Source: Agaricus subrufescens | Taxonomy: Eukaryota > Basidiomycota > Agaricomycetes > Agaricales > Agaricaceae | Length of the DNA: 64,000 nt | Assembly (NCBI GenBank): GCA_029945375.1 | Contig: CM057058.1 | Location: forward strand, 496,001-560,000 | Reading direction: 5' to 3' | Shown: positions 36,977-48,717 of the stretch, one piece after another | How positions within the stretch are numbered: position 1 is the first letter of the stretch | How the letters are laid out: the number at the start of each line of letters is the position of its first letter | Made by a program: the position numbers and the translations under genes | The notes under the pieces: generated by a model | Database searches by the model: none | Told to the model about the DNA's origin: nothing | The model's input: only the letters and a program-made list of their open reading frames with translations

Positions 36977-37756
36977 ATGACATACACGAGACTACACACA
37001 CTGCCTTATTCCTTTGAAGACCGCACAGGGTCGACGACAAATTCTGACTTTGACGACATCTACGACCGGATGTTCTTCCACATAGCGCGACAACCTGGAC
37101 GGTCAACGACATTCATCTACGAAATGCCCATTCGAGCATCCCATCATCGGAGTTTGTTACCGTTGAATCGGGAACCATCGGTAATGCTCGAATTTCTCCC
37201 CGACGAATCCCTCGGGAATGTGACTTTTGTGGGGAAAGGTCACCTACCTGCTACCACGATACCCATGGCACGGTATCTTCGCAAGACCTCTTTATTTGGA
37301 ACGTGAGTGAATGTTGTTCGGGCAAGAGGTTCCTGGGCGGCTTAACTCCTTTCTGGGTCGTCCGATCCTGGTTTATGGTGTCTCTAGGTCCCTGACAAGA
37401 AAGTTCGTTGGTTCCGATGGAAGGGAGTACAAGTGGAGTCATCAGTCTGGCGAGGGGCAACAGTGGTCCGTGAGTATAGAAGATCTGGCCTCCTGACTGC
37501 GTCCGCCTGACGCTGGACTAATGGCGTTTGGCAGTGCACGACGCAAGAAAACTATCTGGCCGCGCACTACGACCTCAGGCCGCCAAACGTCAAGGCCCTC
37601 AATGTGACTGGAAACACGCTGACGATCTACGAGCCCTTTGCGCACCTGGCCTTGGGTAAGTGAGAGAAGAGGCCCAGTGCTGGAGCTGACATTCTCTCCG
37701 CAGAGCTCATGGCGTCGTTTATCATCATGCGGCACGTAGCGGAGCACCACTTATGA
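36977..37756 (+). CDS. DUF6593-like domain protein, 193 aa
   Basis: Four exons (36977-37302, 37388-37469, 37535-37655, 37704-37756) give 193 aa. The layout fits the DUF6593 family of basidiomycete proteins, compact beta-rich domains of unknown role: an early DRMFFHIARQPGRSTTFIYE strand region, then a middle hairpin (VMLEFLPDESLGNVTFVG), the characteristic RKFVGSDGREYKWSH, and a terminal LTIYEPFAHLALELMASFII helix. All junctions keep frame. The assignment rests on pattern similarity, chiefly the F-x-G-x-D-G-R-x-Y-K-W motif. It lies 147 bp upstream of NF-YC in the same direction. Confidence 0.75.
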
Positions 37757-37903
37757 CCTGCCGTTGTCAAAAGGACCTGTATCGCCTGAGTAGCAGATAT
37801 TGGACCACATGTAGCATACCTGTATTATTGCATGGGTTAGGGCCTGCTTAGTCATCAGACACGACATAAGAACAGGGCGAGATTTCGTCCGCCGTCAGCC
37901 CTT

Positions 37904-38659
37904 ATGCCGCCACAACAACCGCCGTATGTCCAGGCCGGCGAGCCGCTAAACGACTTTCTGCGCTCGTTCTGGCAGCGCCAGATCAACGCTGCTGAGCAGG
38001 AGACGCCCGACTACCGGCACCCACCCCTGCCCTTGGCGCGAATCAAAAAGGTGATGAAGAGTGATCCCGATGTAAAGGTGCGACCGTGTTTCGTCGGCCT
38101 GCACAACGACTGAGGCCCAGCAGATGATAGCGGCCGACGGTGCGCTGCACGTTCTTTCGGTCTGGCCCGCTCTGCCCTGACTAGGAGTACCCACACCCAG
38201 CCCCCATTCTCTTCTGCAAGGCCTGCGAGAGTGTGTCCAGTCTGCGTTTCTCTCCGCCTATGCCTCATGAGCAGCCAGTATTTATTGCAGAGATAACCGC
38301 CCGCGCATTCATCATTGCCGACTCGAACAAACGGCGAACCCTCTCCCGGTCAGACATCGCTAAAGCCCTCGGTAAATCTGACCAGTTCGACTTTCTCATC
38401 GACATCGTGCCACGCGACGAGATGCCCTTCCCTGGAGTAGTGGCCAGTGCGAATGGCCCCGCAGGAAAGAAACCTGGCCCAACACCGGTCGCAACGAAGA
38501 GGGATACCGTGCGTATCAGGCTCTGCTCTGAAAGTTGACCCAAATTGATATACGTGGCTGTAGGGGTCTGCATCCGGAGTTGGCAACAATCAATCTAGCC
38601 CTGTTGCATTGGACGCACCTGGCGAGAACAACGAAGTGCTGAATCAGGTACGGTTGTAA
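37904..38659 (+). CDS. HAP5: CCAAT-binding factor subunit NF-YC / HAP5
   Basis: Histone-fold subunit of the heterotrimeric CCAAT-binding transcription factor (with NF-YA and NF-YB) in the nucleus. Five exons (37904-38077, 38124-38139, 38201-38230, 38279-38508, 38564-38659) give 181 aa. The N-terminus has the NF-YC-typical [19 protein letters not shown]. The core reads [80 protein letters not shown], essentially the family consensus. Exons two and three are only 16 and 30 nt but are fixed by that consensus. The last exon ([12 protein letters not shown]...) is less certain: reading through the final intron gives an alternative end at 38538. Confidence 0.95.
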
Positions 38660-38947
38660 TCACGATAATGTTCAGCAAGGCACACACCATCGTCGCGTAG
38701 CTTGAATCTCTGCTAGGAAATTCTAACCAACCGGAGCGGCCTCCTCTATCATAATCCCAGTGTAGCACGTCCCAAAACTTTCTCTCTTTTCAAGATGGAC
38801 CGGCTCCGTCTGTTTGTACATTTCTAAGGAAAACTTACCTCGTCTTGCTCTGTTGGTTTGTTGCCTACAAATATGTGACTTAGACTAGAATATTTCGGGA
38901 AATCTGGTTCTGCTCCGGCGAATTATATGTATCATATTCACCAAGAA
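38660..38947. other. Convergent intergenic NF-YC/TSR2
   Basis: The 288 bp between two converging 3' ends. No coding feature. Confidence 0.5.
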
Positions 38948-39538
38948 CTACCGTTGTCCTTTTCCTCTCCCTTTGACCAATGTAAATCCGTCCTCGTCCA
39001 CCTCTGGCTGCTTCGTCGTTGGTTGCACGGGAGGGTGCCCAATTAATTGCGGTGCCTCATCATCACTCTCCTCACCATCCTCCTCGTCGTCCCAGCCCTC
39101 TTCATCGTCACTTGCCACAGTCTCTTGGACATCAATTTTCTTTCCCTTCATCTTCTCTGCTAGATCTTCGAACTTTCTAACCGAGTCTTCTCTCCCCTCT
39201 TTCGTCTCTAACCACATCCTCACAATATCCTTTGCTACGCTTTCAGCGCTTCCATCCTCCAACGACACCTCGAATTCATCAGCCATGATTTGTAATAGCA
39301 TATCTTCAATATAAATGTCATCTGGCTCCTCCGATTCCTCTTCGAAGCTATCGACGATGACTGATGCTATCCATCTGGCTTTTTGTTTAGTTTCGGGTCC
39401 ACCCCAGCTTTCTTGTACAGCGATACGGAGGGTTGACCATACGTCAAGGCGGGCTATTACACCACGAGCAAATAGAATAGTTTGAGGATTTGGTGGTGAT
39501 GAAGGTGATGAGCTAGATGACTGAGAGGTATTGCTCAT
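38948..39538 (-). CDS. TSR2: Pre-rRNA-processing protein TSR2
   Basis: TSR2 is the escortin that binds and releases ribosomal protein eS26 during 40S subunit maturation, acting in nucleus and cytoplasm. The gene is a single exon of 196 aa. Residues about 20-110 form the conserved TSR2 domain: LFARGVIARLDVWSTLRIAV, then the signature ESWGG followed by KARWIASVIVDSF, and DDIYIEDMLLQIMADEFEVS with the paired acidic positions typical of the family. A long acidic region (SDDEEGWDDEEDGEESDDEA) follows, and the C-terminus VDEDGFTLVKGRGKGQR is the usual TSR2 tail. I chose the ATG giving MSNTSQSS; an in-frame extension of 20 codons upstream lacks conservation-like features. Confidence 0.95.
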   Translation of the reverse strand: MSNTSQSSSSSPSSPPNPQTILFARGVIARLDVWSTLRIAVQESWGGPETKQKARWIASVIVDSFEEESEEPDDIYIEDMLLQIMADEFEVSLEDGSAESVAKDIVRMWLETKEGREDSVRKFEDLAEKMKGKKIDVQETVASDDEEGWDDEEDGEESDDEAPQLIGHPPVQPTTKQPEVDEDGFTLVKGRGKGQR

Positions 39539-40101
39539 TTTTTTTGTGTGTTTTTTTGTGAAGATGTGGGAGATCGGATTAACTAGTATGATGACCAAAC
39601 ACGAACAAACTATTGGATCTCCTTGACTTGCTTCGGTTAGTCTTCACAACACTTCGGACTCCACAATTCTGCGGACAGATCTCGGGATTCAGAGGGAGCA
39701 AGTGGATCGTGTTCCTGGACTACTGGATTTAATTTGGGACCTGAGGGAACGAACCTTGACAGCTTGCTCTTATTTTAACACAGTCCATACTAGAAAGTTG
39801 CCAACGCCGACGTCGCTCTCGACACATGTCTTGTCTCTGAATCGCTTCAAGTTCCTGATCTGCGCTCAGAATCTCCTGCTACCCGATCGATTTATTTGCT
39901 TTCCTTGCGCATATCCCCGCCTTATTTTCTTCGCTTATCTCTCACTTTCCCTACTCTCTATCCGCACTCTTCTGCCCTTCGTATCAGATGTCTCTTAATG
40001 TCTATTAAATAAAAAGTGCTGAACGAATGACCAATAATTACAATTACAAGGCCCAAAGAGTGTGTGCAAACTAATAATAAATAATGAAGGATTGTTACAG
40101 C
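39539..40101. other. Intergenic TSR2-H
   Basis: TSR2 promoter side and 3' flank of gene H. A pyrimidine-rich run at about 39880-39970 is noted. No gene is supported. Confidence 0.45.
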
Positions 40102-41686
40102 TTATGTCCACGGATCCGAGTTACCAGCCTCAGATGCCAGTGAGACTTTCTCATATTCTTTGTACACTTCCTGCTTGATATGTAGGATCACTCGACAAGA
40201 AAGAATTGAGTAAAAAACGCCTTCTAGCCTATAAAAACTGGGGTCAAATTCGGGAATATTATTTCCGGGTAAGTATCAAAGTACATCACCAAAACCGTCA
40301 TATAGTCGCGCTAAGAAATTAAGTCAGAAGATCTCCTGTATCAGGGAATAGAACATCATACGAGGCGGAACATTACGACTATGTTAATGACAGCGAGTGC
40401 TAGCAGACTTGAAATCAGTGACTCAACTTCTCCAGAAACATAGTTGCATACCAAATAGATAAACATAGAAACTTATGCCTGGAAAGGTAGTTTAGAGGCT
40501 TAGAACACGACTGAGCCAAGATGCTGAAAGTCGACTTGCCATCACCATAGACCGTTTGAAGGAGATGAGAGTATCCCATAGATCGGACTGTAGTTTTATA
40601 TCAGCAATGAGTCAAAAACGCAATTGAGCGAACCTCACAGTCGGAAATGCCCCGAAACACCAACAATAACAGCATACCTGCACATTCAGCATCAGTTTCA
40701 TAACTCCCCAGTGATTCGAACAGCATGGTTATACCGTACCTGTTTCAAAGCTCGCTAAAATGATAAATGCAGCTGCCAAATACCCGAATGACTTGTCATT
40801 ATCGGCGTTGCATGCGATTAAGAATTCCCTGATGCCAGCTTCATCTGAGAAATATAAGCTTGTTGAGCTGCTTTCCAAATAGTACGAGGGAAAAAAGCTT
40901 ACGGACTGTCAGCTTCAAATGCAACGAAGTAAGAACGAGAAGGGTTATTGCCGCCACAGAGTATGCTCCGAATAATGTGTATGCTATTGATTTCCCCCTT
41001 TTCCAGATGACCCAGGTCCGAATAGTGAGGATGACTGAAGGTGAAAAAGCGCGTAAACGAAAGGACGAAAGGAAGGTGATTGACACATACATTGTGCAAC
41101 GACGATACCGACGACGTATAATCCTAGAATTTATCAAAAAAAATATCGTCATGCACTATTTGCCTTTGACTTACCACCTATTGTGCTATACAGTGCTTTA
41201 CACTCCGATGCGCTCAGATCAGAACTAAAAACATCTACGAGAGTGTTTTGTCCTTCATCAGCTTCCGGAACGACGCAGACGAGAATATAAACTTGCATCG
41301 TGTGTTGAGAGGAAACAATGCAAAGGGTAAATAACGGGTGATGAGGAAAAAAAGCGTCATTATGTTCCATTTTTTGGTCCAGACCAAGGAAATTTCCAAT
41401 GAAAGAGTCAACGTCCAGTCGAACACCTGTCAATCATTACGCTGTGATTCATTTTAAGATTTTGAAGATCTCACCAAGACAGTCAAGCTAGCCACTTAGA
41501 GATATTATGTATCAGCAAAAATCGCTGAAAAATCGCTCAATGATAACTCACAATTAGTGTACTGTGAGGCACTTGTATTAGATGTTCAATAGCGTTCAGA
41601 TACTAAGCAAAACATACCCCATTATTCCTTGATATCTCAATGCCCGTTCGAATTTCCTCTACCAATCCCATAAGCTCGTCGGCCAT
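40102..41686 (-). CDS. DUF6533 multi-pass membrane protein (gene H)
   Basis: Subgroup distinct from A-F. It starts MADELMGLVEEIRTGIEI at 41686. The 10-nt exon 41552-41561 and a 20-nt exon give YTNLASLTVL, then VFDWTLTLSLEISLVW and FFLITRYLPFALF. ILTIRTWVIWKRGKSIAYTL (about 41030-40960) starts a later helix, and the C-terminus reads LEGVFYSILSCRVILHIKQE followed by YKEYEKVSLASEAGNSD. The family position usually A-C-R is S-C-R here. The frame is intact where checked. Gene I, 2.2 kb upstream in the same orientation, is a near copy. Confidence 0.8.
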
Positions 41687-43866
41687 CTTCGACTAGCCAG
41701 TTCCAGCAGACTCGTAGTCACGAACAAGTCAGAAAGAAGACCGTGACCAGGGGTCATAAGGCACGATTTTTTAAAGGTTTTCCAGGGTGCCTATCTTAAG
41801 CTGTTTTAACCACCACCCCCCTGAATAGGAACAAGACATTTCGGGGGTGCCTGAGACCCGACCCCTATACGGGACCAGGTCATCAGTTAATATAGACCGT
41901 TAGTGGTTTGTTTGTGCTAGACATATCATATCCCCTGATAAAACATGCGAAGGATCGCGCGAGACCCGGCTTCCGAGGCTGTTACAGAATTGAATCGTCA
42001 GCTCGGAAATTTGTTATCATCCATCATACGCTTAGTCCACCATGTTGTATTATAGTGTGGTATAGAGCGAGGGAAGTGCTTAAACTTGATAAACACCGCC
42101 ATCGATCCTAGACGACCCGAACCGACTGGCCTGTCAATCGGGCAAAACAGCAACTGTGTTCACCGCTGCTGTTCGTGGAATCGAATCAGAAAACCGGGAA
42201 ATCTCTATAATTGGTGGACCATTCAGTTAGCACCTCACAACAGCCACTGTGAGTACACGCCCGACTGAGCCCTCAATTGAACTTCTATAATTTTATGACA
42301 CCCGTATCTCACCTGGACGAAACATAAGACTTACGGACATATGAGGCTTTGAAACATCCGACGACCTTGTACTATTTAACTTTGCCCATCTTTGGTCTTA
42401 GATAATGGCGGATGATAATTATTCACATTATTACAGCTGTCATGCCTAAACCTTAATACTTTTTCACAGGGTGCTGTATTTCAACTCGACTCCCAAGATA
42501 CCATTTCTTCCAAATTGGTATATACTACGAGGAAACACCTTCCATTTTCAGTATATACGAACAGGGGAGGGTCCAAAACACGAGGGGAGATGATCTCTTC
42601 GAATTGAATTGCCAAGGTAAGTCGAGTTTCCTCCGCGATCCCTCGGATAAGACAACGGAAGTTGAATGGATTGAAAACTGTCATCAGTCCAAAACAATGC
42701 AATTTTGCATCGCAGAGAGAGTTGAAGGGATATATACATCGATTAGCCGATAACCCCGGAGTCGGTAGAGAGTTATGGTCGTCGGTAGCGGTGACAAGAT
42801 GTCAGATGCAACGACACTGGTTGTCCGGCTCCCATCAGTTTATTCTAGCTATCAGTTCCTTTTTACCCGACCACCATATGCTGAGAGTACGATTTTACGA
42901 GTGGCATCAACCTCGGTGGCCCCAGAAAGGGGTGGATCGCGTGGCTCAGGTAGCGCAACGTGACATGTGGATGGATTAAAACGACTGAGAGCCCCTGACG
43001 CGGTGTGCCAGTGCTATTTTTAGATACGCAAAAACTCAACTCATGAGCAGGTAACGGCTTGTTTCATTGAGACGGTCAGGTCGCATCAAAGACGTCAAAT
43101 CACTCAGCGTTTCTTCGGCACGTTGCCAAGCTCTTCGTAAACTCTCCTATGCCTGAGGCCCGAGGTCCGGCGACGGGGAGTTGTTCAACCTCAAGTGATG
43201 CCGAGGGCCAGTTAGCACCGCGCAGGAATTGGAAAGCCGATTCACCACAGAGCTTCGACATAGAAACACTCTAAGGAAGCACGAGCGCCAATGAAAGAGA
43301 TGAGATGCATGATAGGGTCCCAGTTGGTGCTACAATGATGCACGTGTGAGAGTACAAGGACTCGCTGACATAGGATACCATTCGCATGTGGCACTGGGTG
43401 CGACAGGGATGATTTAGCAACACATCGCGCAGCAATGGTTTTAGATAATCCTTATGTTTACAGTAGCTAGTGTGCATGTCAAGTGAGACAATAAGAGCTT
43501 ATCGATGATCTGAAATTGAGACAAGCGACCATAAGGCCTGACCCTTCAGTCCGTGATACCCAGGAGATGATAAGCATAGAATTAGTAACAGTATGTTTAT
43601 CACGGCTCCATTCGGAAGCGAAAAATTTCAACGATACAATGATTCAATTGTATCACCACGGCAACTATGCATTTTGACTATCAACGATTAGGACGAACAG
43701 CCTCGAGTTTGTAAAGGGCATAGTGTAGGATTCAGTCCCCGGGGAACCTAAGGCATCCTGGTGACATTTTGGATTGCGAAGATTTTCAAGATGACTGCAT
43801 AGTTACGGATGCAGACCCAAAGGCCGCAGATTGGTGAGAGAGTGATAGGTCACTGACGTGTTAAAG
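41687..43866. other. 2.2-kb intergenic H-I, no gene seen
   Basis: Short frames on both strands lack recognisable features. It presumably contains the promoter of H and the 3' flank of I. Confidence 0.5.
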
Positions 43867-45437
43867 CTAAGCCCCGGATTCCAGTGGTACACTCTCATAC
43901 TCTTGGTAAACTTCCTCTTTGATATGTAAGACCACTCTGCATGAGAATATCGAGTAAAAAGCTCCTTCTAGCCTAGGAGAGAAGGAGCGAGGTCAACCCT
44001 TGGAATACTGGCATTGGGTAAGCTTGATGTACATCACCAAAACCGTCATATAGTCAGGCTAAGAAATGGAATGAGACAGTTAATGTGGATAACGAAACAG
44101 ATGATCATACGAGGCGGAACATAAGGACTATGTTAGTGATAGCGAGTCCTAGTGGACTTGACATTTAGATATCTTGTCTTCCATAGAGGTGGATGATAAT
44201 CTCCATACCGAATAAATAAACGTAGAAAGTGATACCTGCAAATTTCAGAATTTTAGCCGCGACGAAGGGAAATAGTGACGGTAGACTCGCCATCACTATA
44301 GACCATTTGAAATAGATCAAAAGACCGAACTAGGCGATCTGTGCCCAAACATCAATGGAGCACGAAGAAAAACTGGAAGTTATAGAGAGCTCACAATCAG
44401 CTAGTCCTTGGATTACTAGCAATAGCAGCATAGCTACATATCTAACATCAGACACATAACTCCAACCAGACAAACACAAATGCCAGACCTGATTCAAAGC
44501 TTGCTAAGATGATGAACGCTGCTGCCAAGTAGGCAAATGACTTGTCATTATCGGCGTTGCACGCAATAGAGTAAGCGCCGGAGCCAGCTTTATCTTAAGA
44601 GAGGGAAATAAGTGCTAGCTGTTATGTCATATGGCACCACACACAAAAACTTACGCATTGTCAGTTTTAGATGAATTGATGTAATTATTAACAGGACGAC
44701 CGCCATCAAAGCGTATCCCCCAAATAATGCGTATGTTAAGCGCTTTCCCTTTTTACAAATGACCCATGTCCGGATGGTTAGGATAACTGTAATTTCAAGC
44801 ATGCACATATAACGAGGGAGGGCGAAGGAAGAAGTATCATGACATACGTTGCGCAACGAAAATACCAACACAATATATCCCTAAAGAGGATCAGATGGTA
44901 CTGTACATGAGTAGCTCTAACTTACCCCCTATTGCGTTATATAACGATCTACACTGGGATGCTGTGAGGTCATAAACAAAGAGATCTACAGAATCGCGTC
45001 ATCCTCCAAAGGTAGTCAAGGAAAAGGAAAGCTTACAGCGTGTGAGGACCAGAAACAGAGCAAATGGCAAATAGCGAGAGATGAGGAAAAAAATCGTCAT
45101 CGTGTTCCATTGCCTTGTCCAGATCAACGAAACTTCCAACGGGAGATCAATACCCAGTCGAAAACCTGCCATCTGGTGTAAGGAGGAAAATTTTCGTTTT
45201 TACAAGTTTTAGGAGTGTCCAACCAAGAGGGTCAAACTGGCCACTTTGCAATGCTTTTATCAACTGCACTCATTGGAGGCTCGTCACTTAAGATGACGCA
45301 CAATTGGTGTACTGGGAAGAAACTCTGTCGGTCGACCGTCAGCTACTAAGATCACGAGATGGAAATACCCCATTGTTCCTTGTCAATTCGATACCGACTT
45401 CGATCTCCCGTAGCAAGTCTGCAATTTCGTCAGCCAT
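43867..45437 (-). pseudogene. DUF6533 gene I, probable pseudogene (frameshift)
   Basis: It starts MADEIADLLREIEVGIELT at 45437. The 10-nt exon 45302-45311 and a 20-nt exon give YTNLASLTLL. The next exon opens VFDWVL but then has one base fewer than gene H between the codons for VL and LEV (about 45139-45150), which leads to a TGA before the family W. In the other frame LEVSLIWTRQWNTMTIFFLI continues correctly. The rest looks preserved: ILTIRTWVICKKGKRLTYAL and EGAFYSIFSCRVVLHIKEEV, ending PLESGA. WVIW is changed to WVIC. A sequencing error is possible. Confidence 0.7.
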
Positions 45438-47333
45438 CTTGAATAATTCAATTTCAACAGACCCGAATTCGGGGATATAGAATGGAGGGGCGGAACCGGG
45501 GTACCGGATACACAACATTTTAAAGGTCTTCATCCGGCCGTCTATATCAAGCTGTTTGCTAAAGTTGGTAGATCCGGCTGGCTCGGATGAAGAAATTTGG
45601 GGTGGGGGAAGCCTCGGGGCCGAATTCTTGGAGGGGTGTTCTGCTGTGTGAGAAAGAACCACAACGATAACGAAATTGCATAGTAGGGTCATCCATTCAT
45701 CATCGGGCTTATGTAAAGTATGTACACAATGATGTAAATGGACTAGACTTTTCCTTAAAGACTGCTATCTATCACGTTCGAAACTCACTGATGATCTCTA
45801 TGCCTTCTCTTCTTCCTGCTCGCCTCATATATCATCTTTCAGCTTTGAGAAACGCCGCCTCCGCTCTAACCACATTATCAGGTCGCACTGTCAGCTAGCT
45901 TACTGATCGGAAACCAATGGCGGCTCCTTTTAGCGCCGTTCGTGGAGCAGGACCGGAGGACCGGGCGGCAATCTTGATAGACGAGGACGTAAAGAGCTTT
46001 CGCGGGCTCATAACAACTCATAACAGCACAAGCAATATTGGATTGAGCGGTCGAAAATCACGAACGTTGATTGAGTAATGCACCATTATCCTGCTAAACT
46101 CAAATAGTACAAATTGTCAGGCAAATCAAGCCGTTCAATCTTAAGTTCGATCTAGAAGTGTATGTCAGGTCGTCCTCGGAGATTTCGCATCCCAATTACG
46201 AACCCGAAGAATACCATCCGTGAAATAAGATTCGAGGGCCCTTTTTTCAAAAGCGACTATGAGATTGAAAGATTCTTACCTCAAGCCGCCGAAAGTGAAA
46301 AACCATTCAGATGGAGCGGTACTCCCATTGATCGGTGAACCGGAAGTCGATACAAATACAGAGTTGTAGATGACAATGATAGTGGATCAGACAGTGCACG
46401 TAATTCATTTAATATTCCGTCAGCGGATGCATGCTCACTCACCATCGAATTCAAGATGACTTGCCTTCGGAAGCATGGTAAATCCAACAAATGCGCATCT
46501 TAATATTTCACAGGGGCACATCGCAGAGCTGGAAATATCAAATGAGCGAGGGTGTTGAATGAGTCGGCTAATAAGCTGTTATATCTGTGTAACATTTCAG
46601 TATGAAAAGCTTAATTCGGTAAACCTTTGTCGTAACCAAGTTTCGTCGACTGCGCCAGATGCACTAGCTTCTCTTTCCTGCTCACATGTTTGGCCTCTAC
46701 TTCCACCTTCTCCTCTCTCACATGAAGTCATAGATCTCTTTCGCCTACGGTTTGAATGACACAGAGTGCCTCGGACCCTCTTCCGTTCGTCAATGATTTA
46801 TTGATTAATAGTACTTGACCTATTTATTTGTATCCTCTCGGTCTCAGTAGTGTACCGTGGATGGTGTTCGAACGTCGCGTAATAAATCTGGATTGGGAGG
46901 GGAAAAGTTTGATTCGGAGGCAGGATTGAATGGTTTCAGTAAACAAAAACCTGGGTATCATCATATTTTGACAGGACAACCTTGGAGACTCTGCTTCTCT
47001 GTCCCGCTCTGAATGGTTGTACCATAGCGATGACACAGTGCACCAGGCTTTATATACTTGAGATAGTGGTGGCACTATGGGTTCTCCCACCTACTAGACT
47101 AAACTATCAGTTCTGAGAATGACCTCGGTTCGAGTCGTTTCTTTATACCAAAGTAAGTACACGGGAACACACACTCATTCTGATAAGGTTAATTTGTGTT
47201 TGTTCATCACGAATCGAATTGCTGATTTAGGGATTGAAAGGAACAAGCATCACATTGAGACGATCTAAGCAGATGCGTACATAGCGAATGAGACAGAAGT
47301 ATGCATAGAACATCGCCCCAAAATGCGCAGCCA
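45438..47333. other. 1.9-kb intergenic; two unconfirmed small ORFs
   Basis: Two short plus-strand frames are the only items of note. 45801-45899 (32 codons) is basic, with MPSLLPARLIYHLSALRNAA like a mitochondrial presequence. At about 45918 a frame of 53 codons begins MAAPFSAVRGAGPEDRAA. I could not join them by convincing splice sites. The remainder shows nothing. Confidence 0.3.
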
Positions 47334-47875
47334 CTATTTCAGCTTCTTCTTACTGTTACAATGGTCAGCATTGACGCTCAGATAGATGATGCAAGAAGAT
47401 ACTGACGGTCGGAGTTGTGACGAGTGACCACAAGACCTCTTCCTGCAGTTGGTGGCACGGGGAGGGAGACGAGCGTAGCATTTGCGGCAGATCTGCTTGT
47501 CACAGTTGTATTTTGAAGCAAGGACTTTCAGTGATGGTTCGATGATACCACCACGGAGACTGTTCATACCATCAGCGATTAAACTTGATAACTCGAGATA
47601 ATGACGTACCGGAGAACCAGGTGAAGTGTCGACTCTTTCTGGATGTTGTAGTCACTAAGAGTGCGACCATCCTCAAGCTGTTTTCCGGCGAAGATCAGGC
47701 GTTGCTGGTCGGGAGGAATACTGTAAAATGCGGTCAATGTGCAGTCCAGATAGGAGCACAAAAACACGAACCCTTCCTTGTCTTGAATCTTGGCTTTGAC
47801 ATTGTCAATAGTGTCGGAAGACTCCACCTCTAGGGTGATCGTCTTCCCCGTGAGGGTCTTGACGAAAATTTGCAT
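47334..47875 (-). CDS. Ubiquitin-ribosomal protein eL40 fusion
   Basis: The precursor is cleaved to free ubiquitin and the 60S ribosomal protein eL40. Four exons (47875-47772, 47720-47610, 47559-47407, 47352-47334) give exactly 128 aa, that is 76 of ubiquitin plus 52 of eL40. Ubiquitin runs [20 protein letters not shown] to LHLVLRLRGG, with S-D-T-I-D-N at 20-25. eL40 begins [15 protein letters not shown], has the CxxC-type zinc ligands (C-x4-C-x2-C, later C-x4-C in NCRKRSC), and ends LRPKKKLK. The third intron leaves only six codons for the last exon. A GTGAGC...ACAG segment directly before the ATG (about 47876-47928) looks like a 5'-UTR intron, typical of highly expressed fungal genes. Confidence 0.97.
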
Positions 47876-48717
47876 CTGTCGGACGGTGAGCAGGAAGACT
47901 GCGGCGGCGGCAACGAGCTCACTTTGGGTTGTTGGTGGCTGGAGGCAGAGAGTGTGAGAATCCTGGCCCAGGTGCTGTATAGCTGACAAATCCGGTGGCT
48001 AATCACTCGCACATCACATGACGCACAGTCATTTTTAGAAACTCCCGGCGTTTATTCTATATACCGGTGCAGCCGCTCGGTGGGCAGTGGGACAACCCAG
48101 TAATAAGTTGAAATCCCGAGAAAAATAGTTCGTTGCCAACGGCATGCTGAAGCAAGTCGACTAAGTGAATGGAGGTTCCTGAGATGTCGTTCAACGCCAC
48201 TGTCGGTTGCAGGTCGGTTGAACGATTATGTTCGGGAGTATCGTTTGCGGCCTGCTTATATTATCAGCGGTGCTCCACCCTTAAGCTTATTCGGCTGAGG
48301 ATATGTTGAATGCTGCCGTATGTGAGGCGTGTTTTCTGCATTCTTCTCCACCCATGTCTATACCCGTGCAATTAAAGAAAACATTGCATTGGCTCTTGAA
48401 CCCTCGATCGTCGGGAGACATAGCATTTGCATAGCATCGTGCCGTTCGGATCTGATCCCGTCAAACCGAAGTCGTGAAATTCCTCCCTTGTGCCTACCTA
48501 GCCTTGCGCGGCCCACAGCCCTCCATCGGCCTAAAATCGTGCCCGATCAAATTTCACCCGCTTGTGTTGACAGCTGAATTTCTTAAAGGACATATCGCAG
48601 CGGATATATACATGCAGCCAAAGATTTGTGTGGCCCTCTCCAAGACATTACCATCCTCATGCAAACAATTGTAATGCTCGACAGCAGCGACGTTTTTTCT
48701 GGGATATTCGGTCCCGA
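47876..48717. promoter_or_regulatory. Ubiquitin-eL40 upstream region and flank of J
   Basis: Divergent intergenic region. The part next to eL40 contains the probable 5'-UTR intron. A conventional TATA box or CCAAT box could not be assigned with confidence. The first exon of J may extend further left than annotated. Confidence 0.4.

Noticed and set aside
46281..46490. 69-codon minus-strand frame near 46.4 kb
   Set aside because: No recognisable features and no splice partners.
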